NCBI GenBank assembly: GCA_003565295.1
Contig: PXCO01000193.1
Span: 1-60,376, forward strand
From: Cyclobacteriaceae bacterium
Lineage (GTDB): Bacteria > Bacteroidota > Bacteroidia > Cytophagales > Cyclobacteriaceae
DNA length: 60,376 bases
Direction of reading: 5' to 3'
Shown: positions 1 to 8,271 of the stretch, in pieces
How the letters are laid out: the number at the start of each line of letters is the position of its first letter
How positions within the stretch are numbered: the first letter of the stretch is position 1
Notes under the pieces: generated by a model
What the model saw: the letters and a program-made list of their open reading frames with translations, nothing else
Database searches by the model: none
Told to the model about the DNA's origin: nothing
Program-made: the position numbers and the translations under genes

Positions 1-1933
1 ACCCTACGTTTTTTCTTTGCCTTCCCACGTCTTCGGGGCCAAATTCCTTTGAACCAAACCATTCCACATTCCATGTGAGCAGGTCAAGGGTATTGTCCCC
101 ATTAATGGTCGATGCCGAAAGGTAACCCACCCTTTGCTTTAAAGTGTCACTTTCAAACACAATAGGGCCTGCAAATACACCTTCATCCCCAGAAGATGGA
201 GAGAATTTCACGGAAATGGACTGTGGCTCATTAAGTTCATCTATGGAATAAATTAGGGAGGTAGTGTATTGCTGCCCATCCTTAGAAAGCTGAAAGGCGG
301 GATGGGAAGATACCTTGAGTGGCGCAACAGGGTCATAAAATTCCACGGTAAATACCCGGGCACTATCTTTCCCACTCTCTTTTGTAAAATGCCAGTAGTC
401 GATGTACCCAAGGCTGTGCTGGAGAAAGGGTGCAGGGGGAGTGCCGCTGTCGGCCAACCTTATATCATCAATACTCCACCTGGCGGCCCCCTGTTCTGGG
501 TGGGATGTATATACAAAAGCGAACCTTACAGACGCTTCTTTATGGTTCACCAAATTGAGAGGCTGGGAATATGTCCACCTATTCTCCCTGGCAAATCGGT
601 CGCTAAGGGTTTTCCAGTTAGCTGATAGGGGATCTCCATCTAAATAATCGTAAGAGATTTTCAGGGATAACCTTGGCCCTTCGAAGGCTACACGGCTCCA
701 AAAGGAAAGCAGGGGATAATCGAATGCTTCCAGGTCGAAGGAGGGACTTATCAACCAGGTTTCTTGTGCCGTGGGCCCTTCAATGGGGACAAACCCATTT
801 GCCTGCAAACCGTAGGGGGAGTTGTTCGTGGGCTGGTTTTCCCGCCTTCCAAAGCCTGAGCAATCCCAGGATAGGTCTCCGTTCACCGAATAACTTGTCC
901 AGCCCTTAGGTAGTCCAAATTCGCAACTTTTGTTAAAGCTTTCTTCCCAGTTTTTGGGGTCCATGATATGAACCCTAATCGACAAGGAGACATCTGCTGC
1001 CCCGCGGCTGGAATGCGTTATGCTCCCGGTGTAAAAGCCCGGAGGCTCACCCGATGAATAGCTAATCCAAACCTTAAGCGAATCCTTGACTTGGGAAGGG
1101 TGCAGGGCTATGCTCGATTGAAAGGCTCCTCCTTCTGTGCGGATCTTAAAGGGTGGGGGAGCAGTAATTTTGAGGCTATCTGCAAGGTGGCTTGCCATTA
1201 GGGAATACGAGCTTTCCGTGCCAGGTAGTTGGATACTGCCGTATCCTAGATCTTTTTGTTCCCTTGCTATGGTTATCTGTGGTGTTTCGCTTTCGCTTTT
1301 GATGCGGCCTGTGATGCTAAAGGGAAGGTTTCCTGGCTGGTAATGAATAATCCTGGAGGTGCCCGTGCCAGTGATAGTGTTTCCATTTACAGCAACCGTG
1401 TCACGGGGAACTATCCTGAAATTGACCTTTTCTTTCAAGAAAACCAGTCCGGTTAAATCGAGCGCAAGAAAAACCGGCTGCCCGGGCTGAGACAAAGTCC
1501 ATGTGTGGAGATCACTGACAAAGTCGTCCATATCCCAACGTAAGGCAAACTCCCTGGGGCCTGTGGCGGATGAGGACATTCCTAAAAAAAGAGTGTCCAA
1601 GGTTATTTCAACCCCATCTAAGGTTGAAATGCCAAATCCAAAATAGTTTCCTTCGGAATGCTGCCAGCCGTTGGCATTAAATCCATTTGCAGCGGAAGAT
1701 GGGTTTAAGCCTTCTCCCCTATATAAAGGATAAGCGGTAATCCCCCCCTGATGGGATTCCCCGGGTTGGAGGGGCTGATTTCCGGGAGTTCCTTGTAGGG
1801 ACCAGCTCACTAGTAGGACAGATGTGTTGTCATCAGTTATCGGAGCATTTTTTTCCTGGCCTTTGGAATGGTGGATAGTTAATATCTGGAAGAGAGCTAT
1901 CCCAAAAAACAGGCAAAGAAATACGTTTCTCAT
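1..1933 (-). CDS. Exported choice-of-anchor J / endonuclease-exonuclease-phosphatase domain protein, 3' end outside window
   Basis: The minus strand is open without a stop from ATG at 1931-1933 to the left window edge, giving about 644 residues of a longer protein. Residues 1-26 look like a signal peptide ending near SKGQ. Residues of roughly 330-490 have the composition of a choice-of-anchor J (MAM/jelly-roll-like) domain: FNKSCEFGLPKGW, then WLISPSFDLE and finally IDDIRL. At residues 620-627 the motif TWNVEWFG marks the start of an endonuclease/exonuclease/phosphatase domain, cut off here. In Bacteroidota, proteins of this build are large secreted nucleases or phosphatases, often T9SS cargo. 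The C-terminal sorting signal would lie outside the window, so secretion route and catalytic residues cannot be checked. The AT-rich gap to the divergent gene at 2084 probably carries both promoters. Confidence 0.8.
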   Translation of the reverse strand, partial: MRNVFLCLFFGIALFQILTIHHSKGQEKNAPITDDNTSVLLVSWSLQGTPGNQPLQPGESHQGGITAYPLYRGEGLNPSSAANGFNANGWQHSEGNYFGFGISTLDGVEITLDTLFLGMSSSATGPREFALRWDMDDFVSDLHTWTLSQPGQPVFLALDLTGLVFLKEKVNFRIVPRDTVAVNGNTITGTGTSRIIHYQPGNLPFSITGRIKSESETPQITIAREQKDLGYGSIQLPGTESSYSLMASHLADSLKITAPPPFKIRTEGGAFQSSIALHPSQVKDSLKVWISYSSGEPPGFYTGSITHSSRGAADVSLSIRVHIMDPKNWEESFNKSCEFGLPKGWTSYSVNGDLSWDCSGFGRRENQPTNNSPYGLQANGFVPIEGPTAQETWLISPSFDLEAFDYPLLSFWSRVAFEGPRLSLKISYDYLDGDPLSANWKTLSDRFARENRWTYSQPLNLVNHKEASVRFAFVYTSHPEQGAARWSIDDIRLADSGTPPAPFLQHSLGYIDYWHFTKESGKDSARVFTVEFYDPVAPLKVSSHPAFQLSKDGQQYTTSLIYSIDELNEPQSISVKFSPSSGDEGVFAGPIVFESDTLKQRVGYLSASTINGDNTLDLLTWNVEWFGSKEFGPEDVGRQRKNVG

Positions 1934-2083
1934 GGCAAAAAAGGCAGGTAAAAATTAAACTTTTCGCCCCCACAAAAACCTTCAGATTTTGAAGTTAATA
2001 ATTTCCTTTTAAATTTTGAAATACAAAATCATTATTTGTAGTTTAGCGAATAAATAAAATATTTTATAAATAAAACTAACATT

Positions 2084-2620
2084 ATGAGCAAGTTTAAGTC
2101 TACATCTTTTGTGCTTACCCTTCTGACCTTATTAGGGATAGGAATGTGGTCATGTGGAAGCGACGATGATTCGCCCTCTACTACCCCCGCAATTGTGGGG
2201 ACCTGGGTGTATGAATCACATGCAGTTAATGCAACAATAAACGGTCAGAATTCAATAGATTTTTTAATTGAAAATTTAGGTCTTACAGAATCAGAGGCAA
2301 TGTTTGTTCAAAACATGTTTCTGGGGGAAGTAATGGATGCCTCTGATTTTCAAGATTTCTCTATAGTGTTCAGGGCAGATGGCACCTATCAGATCACAGA
2401 TGAGGATGGTGGGGAGTCTGGCACCTATGAACTTAGAAACAATAACACCATTTTGGCCTTGAACGACGGGGATGAAGTAGTGGAACTGGAAGTGACAGAG
2501 CTCTCCAATAGTTTTATGACAGTGGTATTTGAGGAAGAAGAGGACTTTGATATTACCGGTGACGAAGAGGAAGAAAACGTTTTGCTTCAATTTACCCTAC
2601 GTTTACAAAAACAGGGTTAA
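2084..2620 (+). CDS. Lipocalin-like lipoprotein
   Basis: A 178-residue protein with a lipoprotein signal: a hydrophobic stretch from residue 8 and MWSC with the likely lipidated Cys24, followed by GSDDD. An aspartate-rich start after the cysteine is common in Bacteroidota lipoproteins, some of which reach the cell surface. The region from residue 35 (AIVGTWVYES) through repeated short beta-strand-like segments resembles the small lipocalin-like families of Bacteroidota (GTW near the start, YxLxNNxxIxL in the middle). The C-terminal third is very acidic (EEEED, DEEEE). No ligand can be inferred. It converges on the methyltransferase gene and shares a hairpin terminator with it. Confidence 0.75.
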   Translation: MSKFKSTSFVLTLLTLLGIGMWSCGSDDDSPSTTPAIVGTWVYESHAVNATINGQNSIDFLIENLGLTESEAMFVQNMFLGEVMDASDFQDFSIVFRADGTYQITDEDGGESGTYELRNNNTILALNDGDEVVELEVTELSNSFMTVVFEEEEDFDITGDEEEENVLLQFTLRLQKQG

Positions 2621-2635
2621 ACAAATTATTGTCTA

Positions 2636-2672
2636 AAACAGGGGCTTGTTTCTTTAAAATAAGCCCCTGTTT
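2636..2672. terminator. Bidirectional hairpin terminator
   Basis: Perfect 12-bp inverted repeat (AAACAGGGGCTT at 2636-2647, its complement at 2661-2672) with a 13-nt loop. It lies between two convergent genes ending at 2620 (+) and 2683 (-). The A/T tails on both sides suit termination in both directions. Confidence 0.85.
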
Positions 2673-2682
2673 ACATTTCTTC

Positions 2683-3204
2683 CTATTTTTCCGGGATGGT
2701 CCATAGATAAACCCTTGCCCCGTCCACCTCTATCTGTTTCTCGGGTTTCCAATCCCCCATGTCAAAGGCATGGGAAACCACCCTGGTTCCTGGCTTGAGT
2801 TGTTTCATAAGAATGGGCTTGAGTCGTTGATTGAGTGATCCCAGAAGGTATAAAGTTACCACGGAGGCATCGCTGAAATCGGACTCAAACAGGTTGGCTT
2901 CGATGAATTTCACCTTGTCGGTCACTCCGGCCTGGGCAGCATTAGCGTTGGATTCCTCGATGCGCTTGGGATCAATATCGATACCCCTGCCATTGGCCCC
3001 ATATTTTCTGGCCGCTGTGATCACAATCCTTCCATCCCCACACCCCAAATCATAAACCATGTCGCTATCCGATACCTGGGCCAGGTCCAGCATGGCATCT
3101 ACCACAGCCTGCCGCGTGGGGACATATTGCACATCTTGGGCACTAATCTCATTCCAGGCTATACTTAGCCCCATTAGCAAAGCGAATAATTTTAAAGTTT
3201 TCAT
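2683..3204 (-). CDS. Exported class I SAM-dependent methyltransferase-like protein
   Basis: A 173-residue protein with a clear signal peptide (residues 1-23, ending EISAQ) in front of a class I methyltransferase fold. Motif I is YDLGCGDGRI (residues 51-60), the acidic loop GIDIDPKRIE follows at 74-83, and NLFESDFSD provides the motif III region near 104-112. The N-terminal segment VQYVPTRQAVVDAML resembles a conserved lead-in of small Bacteroidota methyltransferases. The substrate is unknown. The signal peptide is odd, because SAM is not known to be available outside the cytoplasm. It sits 19 nt downstream of the amino-acid permease gene on the same strand, so the two are probably cotranscribed. 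Confidence 0.8.
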   Translation of the reverse strand: MKTLKLFALLMGLSIAWNEISAQDVQYVPTRQAVVDAMLDLAQVSDSDMVYDLGCGDGRIVITAARKYGANGRGIDIDPKRIEESNANAAQAGVTDKVKFIEANLFESDFSDASVVTLYLLGSLNQRLKPILMKQLKPGTRVVSHAFDMGDWKPEKQIEVDGARVYLWTIPEK

Positions 3205-3223
3205 TTTATCTGAGTTTTGGTGT

Positions 3224-4567
3224 TCATTGAGTTGATCCTTTGTACACGGGAAAGATATACATAAGTAATACCCCTATCAAGAGTACCCCCACTCCCAGTA
3301 AGGCTCCCCAACCTGTGTAGGCAATGGAACTGTATAGCAAGTAGGCACTAGAAGCGCAAAATAGGATGGGCAGCACGGGGTAAAATGGCACTTTAAAGGG
3401 TCTTTTGGTTTCCGGTTCCTTTTTTCTCAACACAAATAGGGCAATGCCTACAAGCAAAAAGAAAAACCAAAAAACCGGGGCGGTATATTCTACCATGGTC
3501 TCAAACCCATCCCTGGAAAAAATGCCCAACCCCACCAATAGCATGGCCACTATACCCTGCACAATAAAGCTGTTGATAGGCCCACGGTTGCCCTTCTCCC
3601 ATTTTCCCAACGGAGAGAACAACTTAAAATCCCGGCCTAAGGCAAAATTTGACCTTGCGCCCGTAAACATGGAAGCATTGGCCGAGGTCAAGGCGGCAAT
3701 GGCCACCAAGACGGCCATGACCCAGGCGCCGGTATCCCCAAAGCTCACCTTCATCAGGTCTCCTGCCACTGCATTAGAGGAAGCCATACCTTCCATGCCC
3801 AGGCCCCTGAAGTAAGCCAAGTTGATCAATAGATATACAAGGGTGATGGCGACTATGCCTGATAATAAAGCTTTTACGATGACTTTTTTTCCGGCTTTCA
3901 GCTCAGCAGAAAGGTAGGCGGCCTCGTTCCAGCCACCAAAGGTCAGGAGCACAAACACCATGGCCAACCCAAAGGAACCGGACTCCCCGGAGGAGGTGTA
4001 TTGATCGGTAGTTGATGCCCAGTGCTCTGAAGGAGATAGCAAAAGCCCAGCCGCAATGACCAGGGCAATACCTGTAAGCTCTGTAATGGTGAGCAGCTTC
4101 TGCGCTCCGGCACCCATTTTCACCCCCCCAATGTTTAATGCTGTCAATACTGCCACGGTGATAAGTGCATAAATCACTGATGAATGAGGCCCCAATTCGT
4201 AGATGAGTGTGGCATAATCCCCAAAAATGAATGCCAATAAAGCAATGGAACCTGTCTGTACCACACTAAGCCTTGACCATGCAAATAAAAAGGACAACCG
4301 CTTTCCGAAAGCTTTTTGAAGAAAATGATAATCACCTCCCGTATGCGGAAAGGTACTGGTAAGCTCCGCATAACATAGGGCTCCAACTATGGATACCAGG
4401 CCCCCCAGTAGCCATGCCCCCATCATCCACTCCCAGCTCCCGGAATTGGCCGCCACCAAAGAAGGTGTCCTGAAAATACCTGCGCCTATCACTATTCCCA
4501 CAATCAGTGCCACAGCGTCAAAATAAGTCAATGTAGCTTTCGGGGCCAGGGAGGTGGGGTTATTCAT
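3224..4567 (-). CDS. APC-family amino acid permease
   Basis: A 447-residue integral membrane protein with about 12 hydrophobic segments, the usual length for the amino acid-polyamine-organocation superfamily. The TM1 motif GIVIGAGIF (residues 24-32) is the unwound substrate-binding helix of the family, and CYAELTSTFPHTGGDYHF (TM2 to TM3) is also typical. It should import or exchange amino acids across the inner membrane; the substrate cannot be told from sequence. It is the first gene of a probable two-gene unit with the exported methyltransferase. Confidence 0.9.
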   Translation of the reverse strand: MNNPTSLAPKATLTYFDAVALIVGIVIGAGIFRTPSLVAANSGSWEWMMGAWLLGGLVSIVGALCYAELTSTFPHTGGDYHFLQKAFGKRLSFLFAWSRLSVVQTGSIALLAFIFGDYATLIYELGPHSSVIYALITVAVLTALNIGGVKMGAGAQKLLTITELTGIALVIAAGLLLSPSEHWASTTDQYTSSGESGSFGLAMVFVLLTFGGWNEAAYLSAELKAGKKVIVKALLSGIVAITLVYLLINLAYFRGLGMEGMASSNAVAGDLMKVSFGDTGAWVMAVLVAIAALTSANASMFTGARSNFALGRDFKLFSPLGKWEKGNRGPINSFIVQGIVAMLLVGLGIFSRDGFETMVEYTAPVFWFFFLLVGIALFVLRKKEPETKRPFKVPFYPVLPILFCASSAYLLYSSIAYTGWGALLGVGVLLIGVLLMYIFPVYKGSTQ

Positions 4568-4686
4568 GGGGGAAAGAATTTGGTTAAAATCCCAGATTTT
4601 TCAGCAAAAATCATGCTTCAATACCATGGGTGGCAAAAGTATTGCCGGTGACAAAGCGGATTTTCCATATATGGGGAATTAGGGTG

Positions 4687-5170
4687 ATGAAACCGAGCAC
4701 TACACAAGCGACGCACGGGTATTGACCATTGAAAAGCAAATTATAAACAAATGAAATCGAGCCTGTCCTGACGGCAGTCAGGGCACGACACAAGCGACGC
4801 ACGGAGGGATGCCCCGATAACTATCGGGGTTGCGAGATTCCCCCGAAACGAGTTCCCCGAAACGAGTTCGGGGCAGGCTGGGGCAGGCTATGTGGCCATT
4901 AAATATCAATTATAAACACTTGAAATCGAGCCTGTCCTGACGGCAGTCAGGGCATGACGAGAGCGACACACGGGGGGATGATTATCGTTGCGAGATTCCA
5001 TCTGACCATAAAAAGACAATTATAAACAGATGAAAAGAAAATATAAACATATGGAATTTGTTTGTTTTTTTGCCACAGATGCACATATACTGTTGAATAT
5101 GTGGGATTTATTGTAAAGAGGTGAAATCGAGCATGTTGAGCACGCCACACACTGATCAGATGAAGGGATG
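4687..5170. repeat. Family A repeat tract, at least four adjoining units
   Basis: This 600-bp gene-free gap is filled by tandem units that start at TGAAATCGAGC and end in TATAAACANN. Joints lie at 4751, 4921 and 5031, and a degenerate start at 5122. Inside are small hairpins: CCTGAC/GTCAGG in both full units, CCCCGATA/TATCGGGG near 4812-4829, and CCGAAACGAGTTCGG near 4858-4872 followed by two GGGGCAGGC-like minirepeats. The unit 4928-5035 is identical over 108 bp to the inverted copy at the right window edge. No coding potential was found. The organisation is REP/BIME-like, but the family name is my own label. Confidence 0.8.
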
Positions 5171-5171
5171 C

Positions 5172-5756
5172 CTAATCAAAATAGCCTGTAAGTAATAGTA
5201 AGCATGCCCCAAAGATGGCCCCAATGAAAAAACCTACCCCCACTTCGCTAAGGCTGTGCCTGGATTGGACCACCCTGGCCCAGGCTACCAAAGGCACGCC
5301 TACCCCCATAAGCAAGCTCAAATCAGAGTCCATGGGCCAGAGTCCTATGCATATATAAGTGAGGATAGCCGTATGAAGGGAGGTTTTTAGCCAGAAATTG
5401 AAAACAAAGGATGAAAATACCAGCCCTATCACCAATGCACAGCCTATTAGCAATACCTCCGGTTGCCCGGTATACCATAGGTAGGCCATCAATACAGTAG
5501 ACAGCAGGAAAACCACGCCAAACATACTGAATCGCTGCTCCCGGATGGAAACGTCAAAATTACTGTATTTTCCGGTTTGAGTACGATAGATGTTCCACAG
5601 GGCAAGGGGCACAATGCCTATCCCCACTATACTGACTGTGGTAAGGATCGCCCGCCCGGGGGGAAGTAGAGAGAAAACCACGTAGCCTATAAACAAAGGC
5701 ATAAGAACCATGGGGTGCAATATCCTGGATATTGTTAAGGCAATTTTTTGCTTCAT
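5172..5756 (-). CDS. PAP2-like integral membrane phosphatase
   Basis: A 194-residue membrane protein with five or six hydrophobic helices. The C-terminal half carries a weak type-2 phosphatidic acid phosphatase signature: KTSLHT where the family has a PSGH-like motif, and ARVVQSRHSLSEV resembling RxxxxxHxxxD, with Glu in place of the last Asp. Many Bacteroidota have such short PAP2-like proteins, thought to act on lipid phosphates such as undecaprenyl diphosphate. The non-canonical motif residues leave activity open. It stands alone on the minus strand, next to the repeat tract and divergent from the esterase gene at 5820. Confidence 0.65.
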   Translation of the reverse strand: MKQKIALTISRILHPMVLMPLFIGYVVFSLLPPGRAILTTVSIVGIGIVPLALWNIYRTQTGKYSNFDVSIREQRFSMFGVVFLLSTVLMAYLWYTGQPEVLLIGCALVIGLVFSSFVFNFWLKTSLHTAILTYICIGLWPMDSDLSLLMGVGVPLVAWARVVQSRHSLSEVGVGFFIGAIFGACLLLLTGYFD

Positions 5757-5819
5757 TGACTAAAAGATGATTTTTAAATATAAGGGCTAATCTATATCTT
5801 ACAAAAAACTATTCATGCC

Positions 5820-6572
5820 ATGACCTTTTTCCTGCACTGGCTGCTGAACCTTTGGGCTGGAGTCTTTCTGATTATCTCATCTGAATCGATACATATGGAC
5901 ATATATCTCGCCATAGGCCAATCCAATATGGCAGGAAGGGCACCTCTGGTAGATTCATTAATGGGTCCACTGAGTGACGTATATCTTTTCAAAGGGGATA
6001 CATCCGAAAGGTGGGTGCCTGCCACTAACCCAATGAATATTTTTTCGACCGTAAGAAAGGAGGCCGATATGCAGCAATTAAGCCCCTCCTTTGCTTTTGC
6101 AAGGGATTTGGCCGCTCGGGGCAACAAGAAGTTGGGAATGGTAGTGAATGCCAGAGGCGGCACCTCTATCAAGCTTTGGTTGCCCGGGACGGATTACTAT
6201 GCATCCTTTATCGAAAGGCTAAAGGATGCCGCTAGGGATGGGGAAGTAAAAGGGGTGATATGGCATCAGGGGGAATCCGATGTGCAGGACCTAAATCATT
6301 ATCTACAGGATTTACAGGATATCATTATCCAAATAAGAAAGGATATTGGGAATCCCGAGCTCCCTTTTGTGGCCGGACAAATCATTGACAATACCCCTGA
6401 AAGAAGGTCATTTAACCAATTGATCTTGCAATTGCCCGAGCTGCTGCCCCATACGGCGGTGGTAAGTTCAGAAGGAATGGAGGTGTTTGATGGGGTACAT
6501 TTTGACCAGGAGAGCCAACTTATGCTGGGGAAGAGGTATGCAGAAAAAATGCTGGAATTACAGGGTAAATAA
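5820..6572 (+). CDS. SGNH carbohydrate esterase (sialate O-acetylesterase-like domain)
   Basis: A 250-residue exported esterase. Residues 1-25 form a signal-peptide-like hydrophobic segment. The SGNH blocks of the SASA/DUF303-type family follow: AIGQSNMAGR with nucleophile Ser35, IWHQGESDV near residue 140 (oxyanion block) and DGVHFD near residue 222 with the catalytic Asp/His pair. Such enzymes remove O-acetyl groups from sialic acids or plant polysaccharides. An internal ATG at 5895 would remove the signal peptide, so the longer form is preferred. The upstream PAP2-like gene is divergent. Confidence 0.85.
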   Translation: MTFFLHWLLNLWAGVFLIISSESIHMDIYLAIGQSNMAGRAPLVDSLMGPLSDVYLFKGDTSERWVPATNPMNIFSTVRKEADMQQLSPSFAFARDLAARGNKKLGMVVNARGGTSIKLWLPGTDYYASFIERLKDAARDGEVKGVIWHQGESDVQDLNHYLQDLQDIIIQIRKDIGNPELPFVAGQIIDNTPERRSFNQLILQLPELLPHTAVVSSEGMEVFDGVHFDQESQLMLGKRYAEKMLELQGK

Positions 6573-6690
6573 TTGGAAGGATGAAATCGGGGGTTTATTT
6601 ATCTCCGATAATAAAATTATTGACAAAAAATCAATAGAATGCGGCTTTAGCCCATTTCATTGTTGGTTTTCCATGAAATAAAATTCTTTA

Positions 6691-6698
6691 TAGATTTG
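6691..6698 (+). promoter_or_regulatory. Candidate Bacteroidota -7 promoter element
   Basis: TAGATTTG matches the TAnnTTTG -7 consensus of Bacteroidota sigma-A promoters, 47 nt upstream of the phosphoesterase ATG at 6746. A TTGG at 6663 could serve as the -33 element but the spacing is long (about 25 nt). Positional support only. Confidence 0.4.
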
Positions 6699-6745
6699 TC
6701 AGAAAAAATTGTCAATTTATTGGTCAATTAACCAAAACACCCAAA

Positions 6746-7648
6746 ATGAAATTTTCGATATTGGTTGCTATAATGATAAGTATGTACGCCTCTGTGGGCA
6801 TGGCGCAGGAAAAAGCAGCTCCACTCTTTCAGTTTGGGGTATTTACAGATGTACAATATGCAGACGTAGATCAACTGGGAGAGAGGAATTACCGGGAGGC
6901 TCCTAAAAAACTGGAGAAAACTCTGAAAATTTTAAATCAGCATGACTTGGTGTTCACGGTGAATTTGGGCGATCTTATCGATCGGGATTTTTCAAGTTTC
7001 GAATTGCCCTTAACCTTACTGGAGAAAAGCAGGGCAAAGGTTTACCATGTGTTTGGTAATCATGATTTCACTATTGAAGATGGAAAAAAAGCACAGGTAC
7101 CGGCGGTGCTGGGCAACCCAAAGGGATATCATGCCTTCGATCATGGTTTTGTCAAATTTATAGTATTAAATGGCCTGGACAACAGTTTGGATGGACATGC
7201 AAAGGGGAGTAGGGGCTATACCTTGGCGCAGGAAACACTTAAAAAACTGGAAAACACAGGAGCTGATAATGCCAAACCCTGGAACGGGGGAATAGGGGAA
7301 CAGCAATTTGATTGGTTGGCCGCTCAACTAAAGCAGGCAGAGGAAGCAGGCATGCGCACCGTTATTTTTTGTCATTACCCTTTGCTTCCCGAAAACGGTT
7401 TGCAACTGTGGAATAACCGGGAGCTTTTGGAATTGATTCATCAATACCCGGGGGTGGTGGCCTGGTTTTCAGGACATCATCATAGCGGGAACTATGTGGA
7501 GCAGCAAGGGGTACACCATCTTACCTTCCTGGGGATGGTGGAATCCAAGGAAGAGGCCTTGGGTGCTGTGGTTCAGGTGTTTGAGGATGCATTAGTGATC
7601 AAAGGGTTTGGGGAACAGGAGGATATGCGGCTCTCTTTTATGCCCTGA
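6746..7648 (+). CDS. Exported calcineurin-like metallophosphoesterase (ADP-ribose/CDP-alcohol diphosphatase-like)
   Basis: A 300-residue protein with a 20-residue signal peptide ending at MAQ. All metal-binding blocks of the calcineurin-like fold are present: FGVFTDVQYAD (Asp), NLGDLIDRD, VFGNHDF, FCHYPLL and GHHHSGNYV. The FTDVQYAD and NYR features resemble the Mn2+-dependent ADP-ribose/CDP-alcohol diphosphatase branch, so a nucleotide-diphosphate substrate is likely but not proven. With a signal peptide it would act in the periplasm. A candidate promoter element precedes it; the next gene is 90 nt further on. Confidence 0.85.
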   Translation: MKFSILVAIMISMYASVGMAQEKAAPLFQFGVFTDVQYADVDQLGERNYREAPKKLEKTLKILNQHDLVFTVNLGDLIDRDFSSFELPLTLLEKSRAKVYHVFGNHDFTIEDGKKAQVPAVLGNPKGYHAFDHGFVKFIVLNGLDNSLDGHAKGSRGYTLAQETLKKLENTGADNAKPWNGGIGEQQFDWLAAQLKQAEEAGMRTVIFCHYPLLPENGLQLWNNRELLELIHQYPGVVAWFSGHHHSGNYVEQQGVHHLTFLGMVESKEEALGAVVQVFEDALVIKGFGEQEDMRLSFMP

Positions 7649-7738
7649 TGAAAACTAAGCACCCGGGGGAACAAGGGTAGGGTAGAAAGCCCCATTTCTA
7701 TTTTTTAATCTTTATATTAGCGGCTTAAAATTGCAATT

Positions 7739-8245
7739 ATGTATTCCAGACTTTCAAAGGCCTTCTATTTTCTTTCCATATTCTTTTTCTTAATTGGGTT
7801 CATGTTCATTTATTCCTCCTCACCGGAATTTGTGACCTACGAAGTGAGCGATAGAGGTTTGCCACTTAAGCAGTTTTCAAAAGAAACCTTTTTCTACCTC
7901 TTTTTGGCGGTATTTGTGTTAAGTAATATACTCCTTATAGTTCCTGCAAAATTGATAGAGCTTCAATATAACCTTACCTTAAAAAAAATTTTCCCCAAAG
8001 GGGGCAGGTTCAGGGACATTATTTTGGTATGGATCTATTCCTTTGCCGGAATGGTGAACCTCTCCACATTTATTTTGATCCTCTATCTCTATAGGATTAC
8101 CTATTTGGAGGAGTTTCAGGACAGCTCCTTTAATTTCTTTTTTTACCTTGTACCTGTCATATTTGTGGCTTGGATAATAGGATTGTTTTATATTTTGGTG
8201 CAAAAAATAAAGGAAGTCAGGGGTGGGCAGGCTCCTGTCGCTTAA
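7739..8245 (+). CDS. Hypothetical membrane protein upstream of parE
   Basis: A 168-residue protein with four predicted membrane helices (about residues 8-26, 50-70, 92-116 and 130-156) and a basic cytoplasmic linker (KKIFPKGGRFRD). I do not recognise a domain. It ends 26 nt before the parE start on the same strand, so it may be cotranscribed with parE. No functional link to topoisomerase is evident. Confidence 0.7.
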   Translation: MYSRLSKAFYFLSIFFFLIGFMFIYSSSPEFVTYEVSDRGLPLKQFSKETFFYLFLAVFVLSNILLIVPAKLIELQYNLTLKKIFPKGGRFRDIILVWIYSFAGMVNLSTFILILYLYRITYLEEFQDSSFNFFFYLVPVIFVAWIIGLFYILVQKIKEVRGGQAPVA

Positions 8246-8271
8246 TTGGATCATTAACAGCTTAAGATAAA

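Noticed and set aside
269-1456. Several plus-strand open frames near the left edge
   Set aside because: They lie opposite the continuous minus-strand frame (1-1933) that has a signal peptide and recognisable domains.
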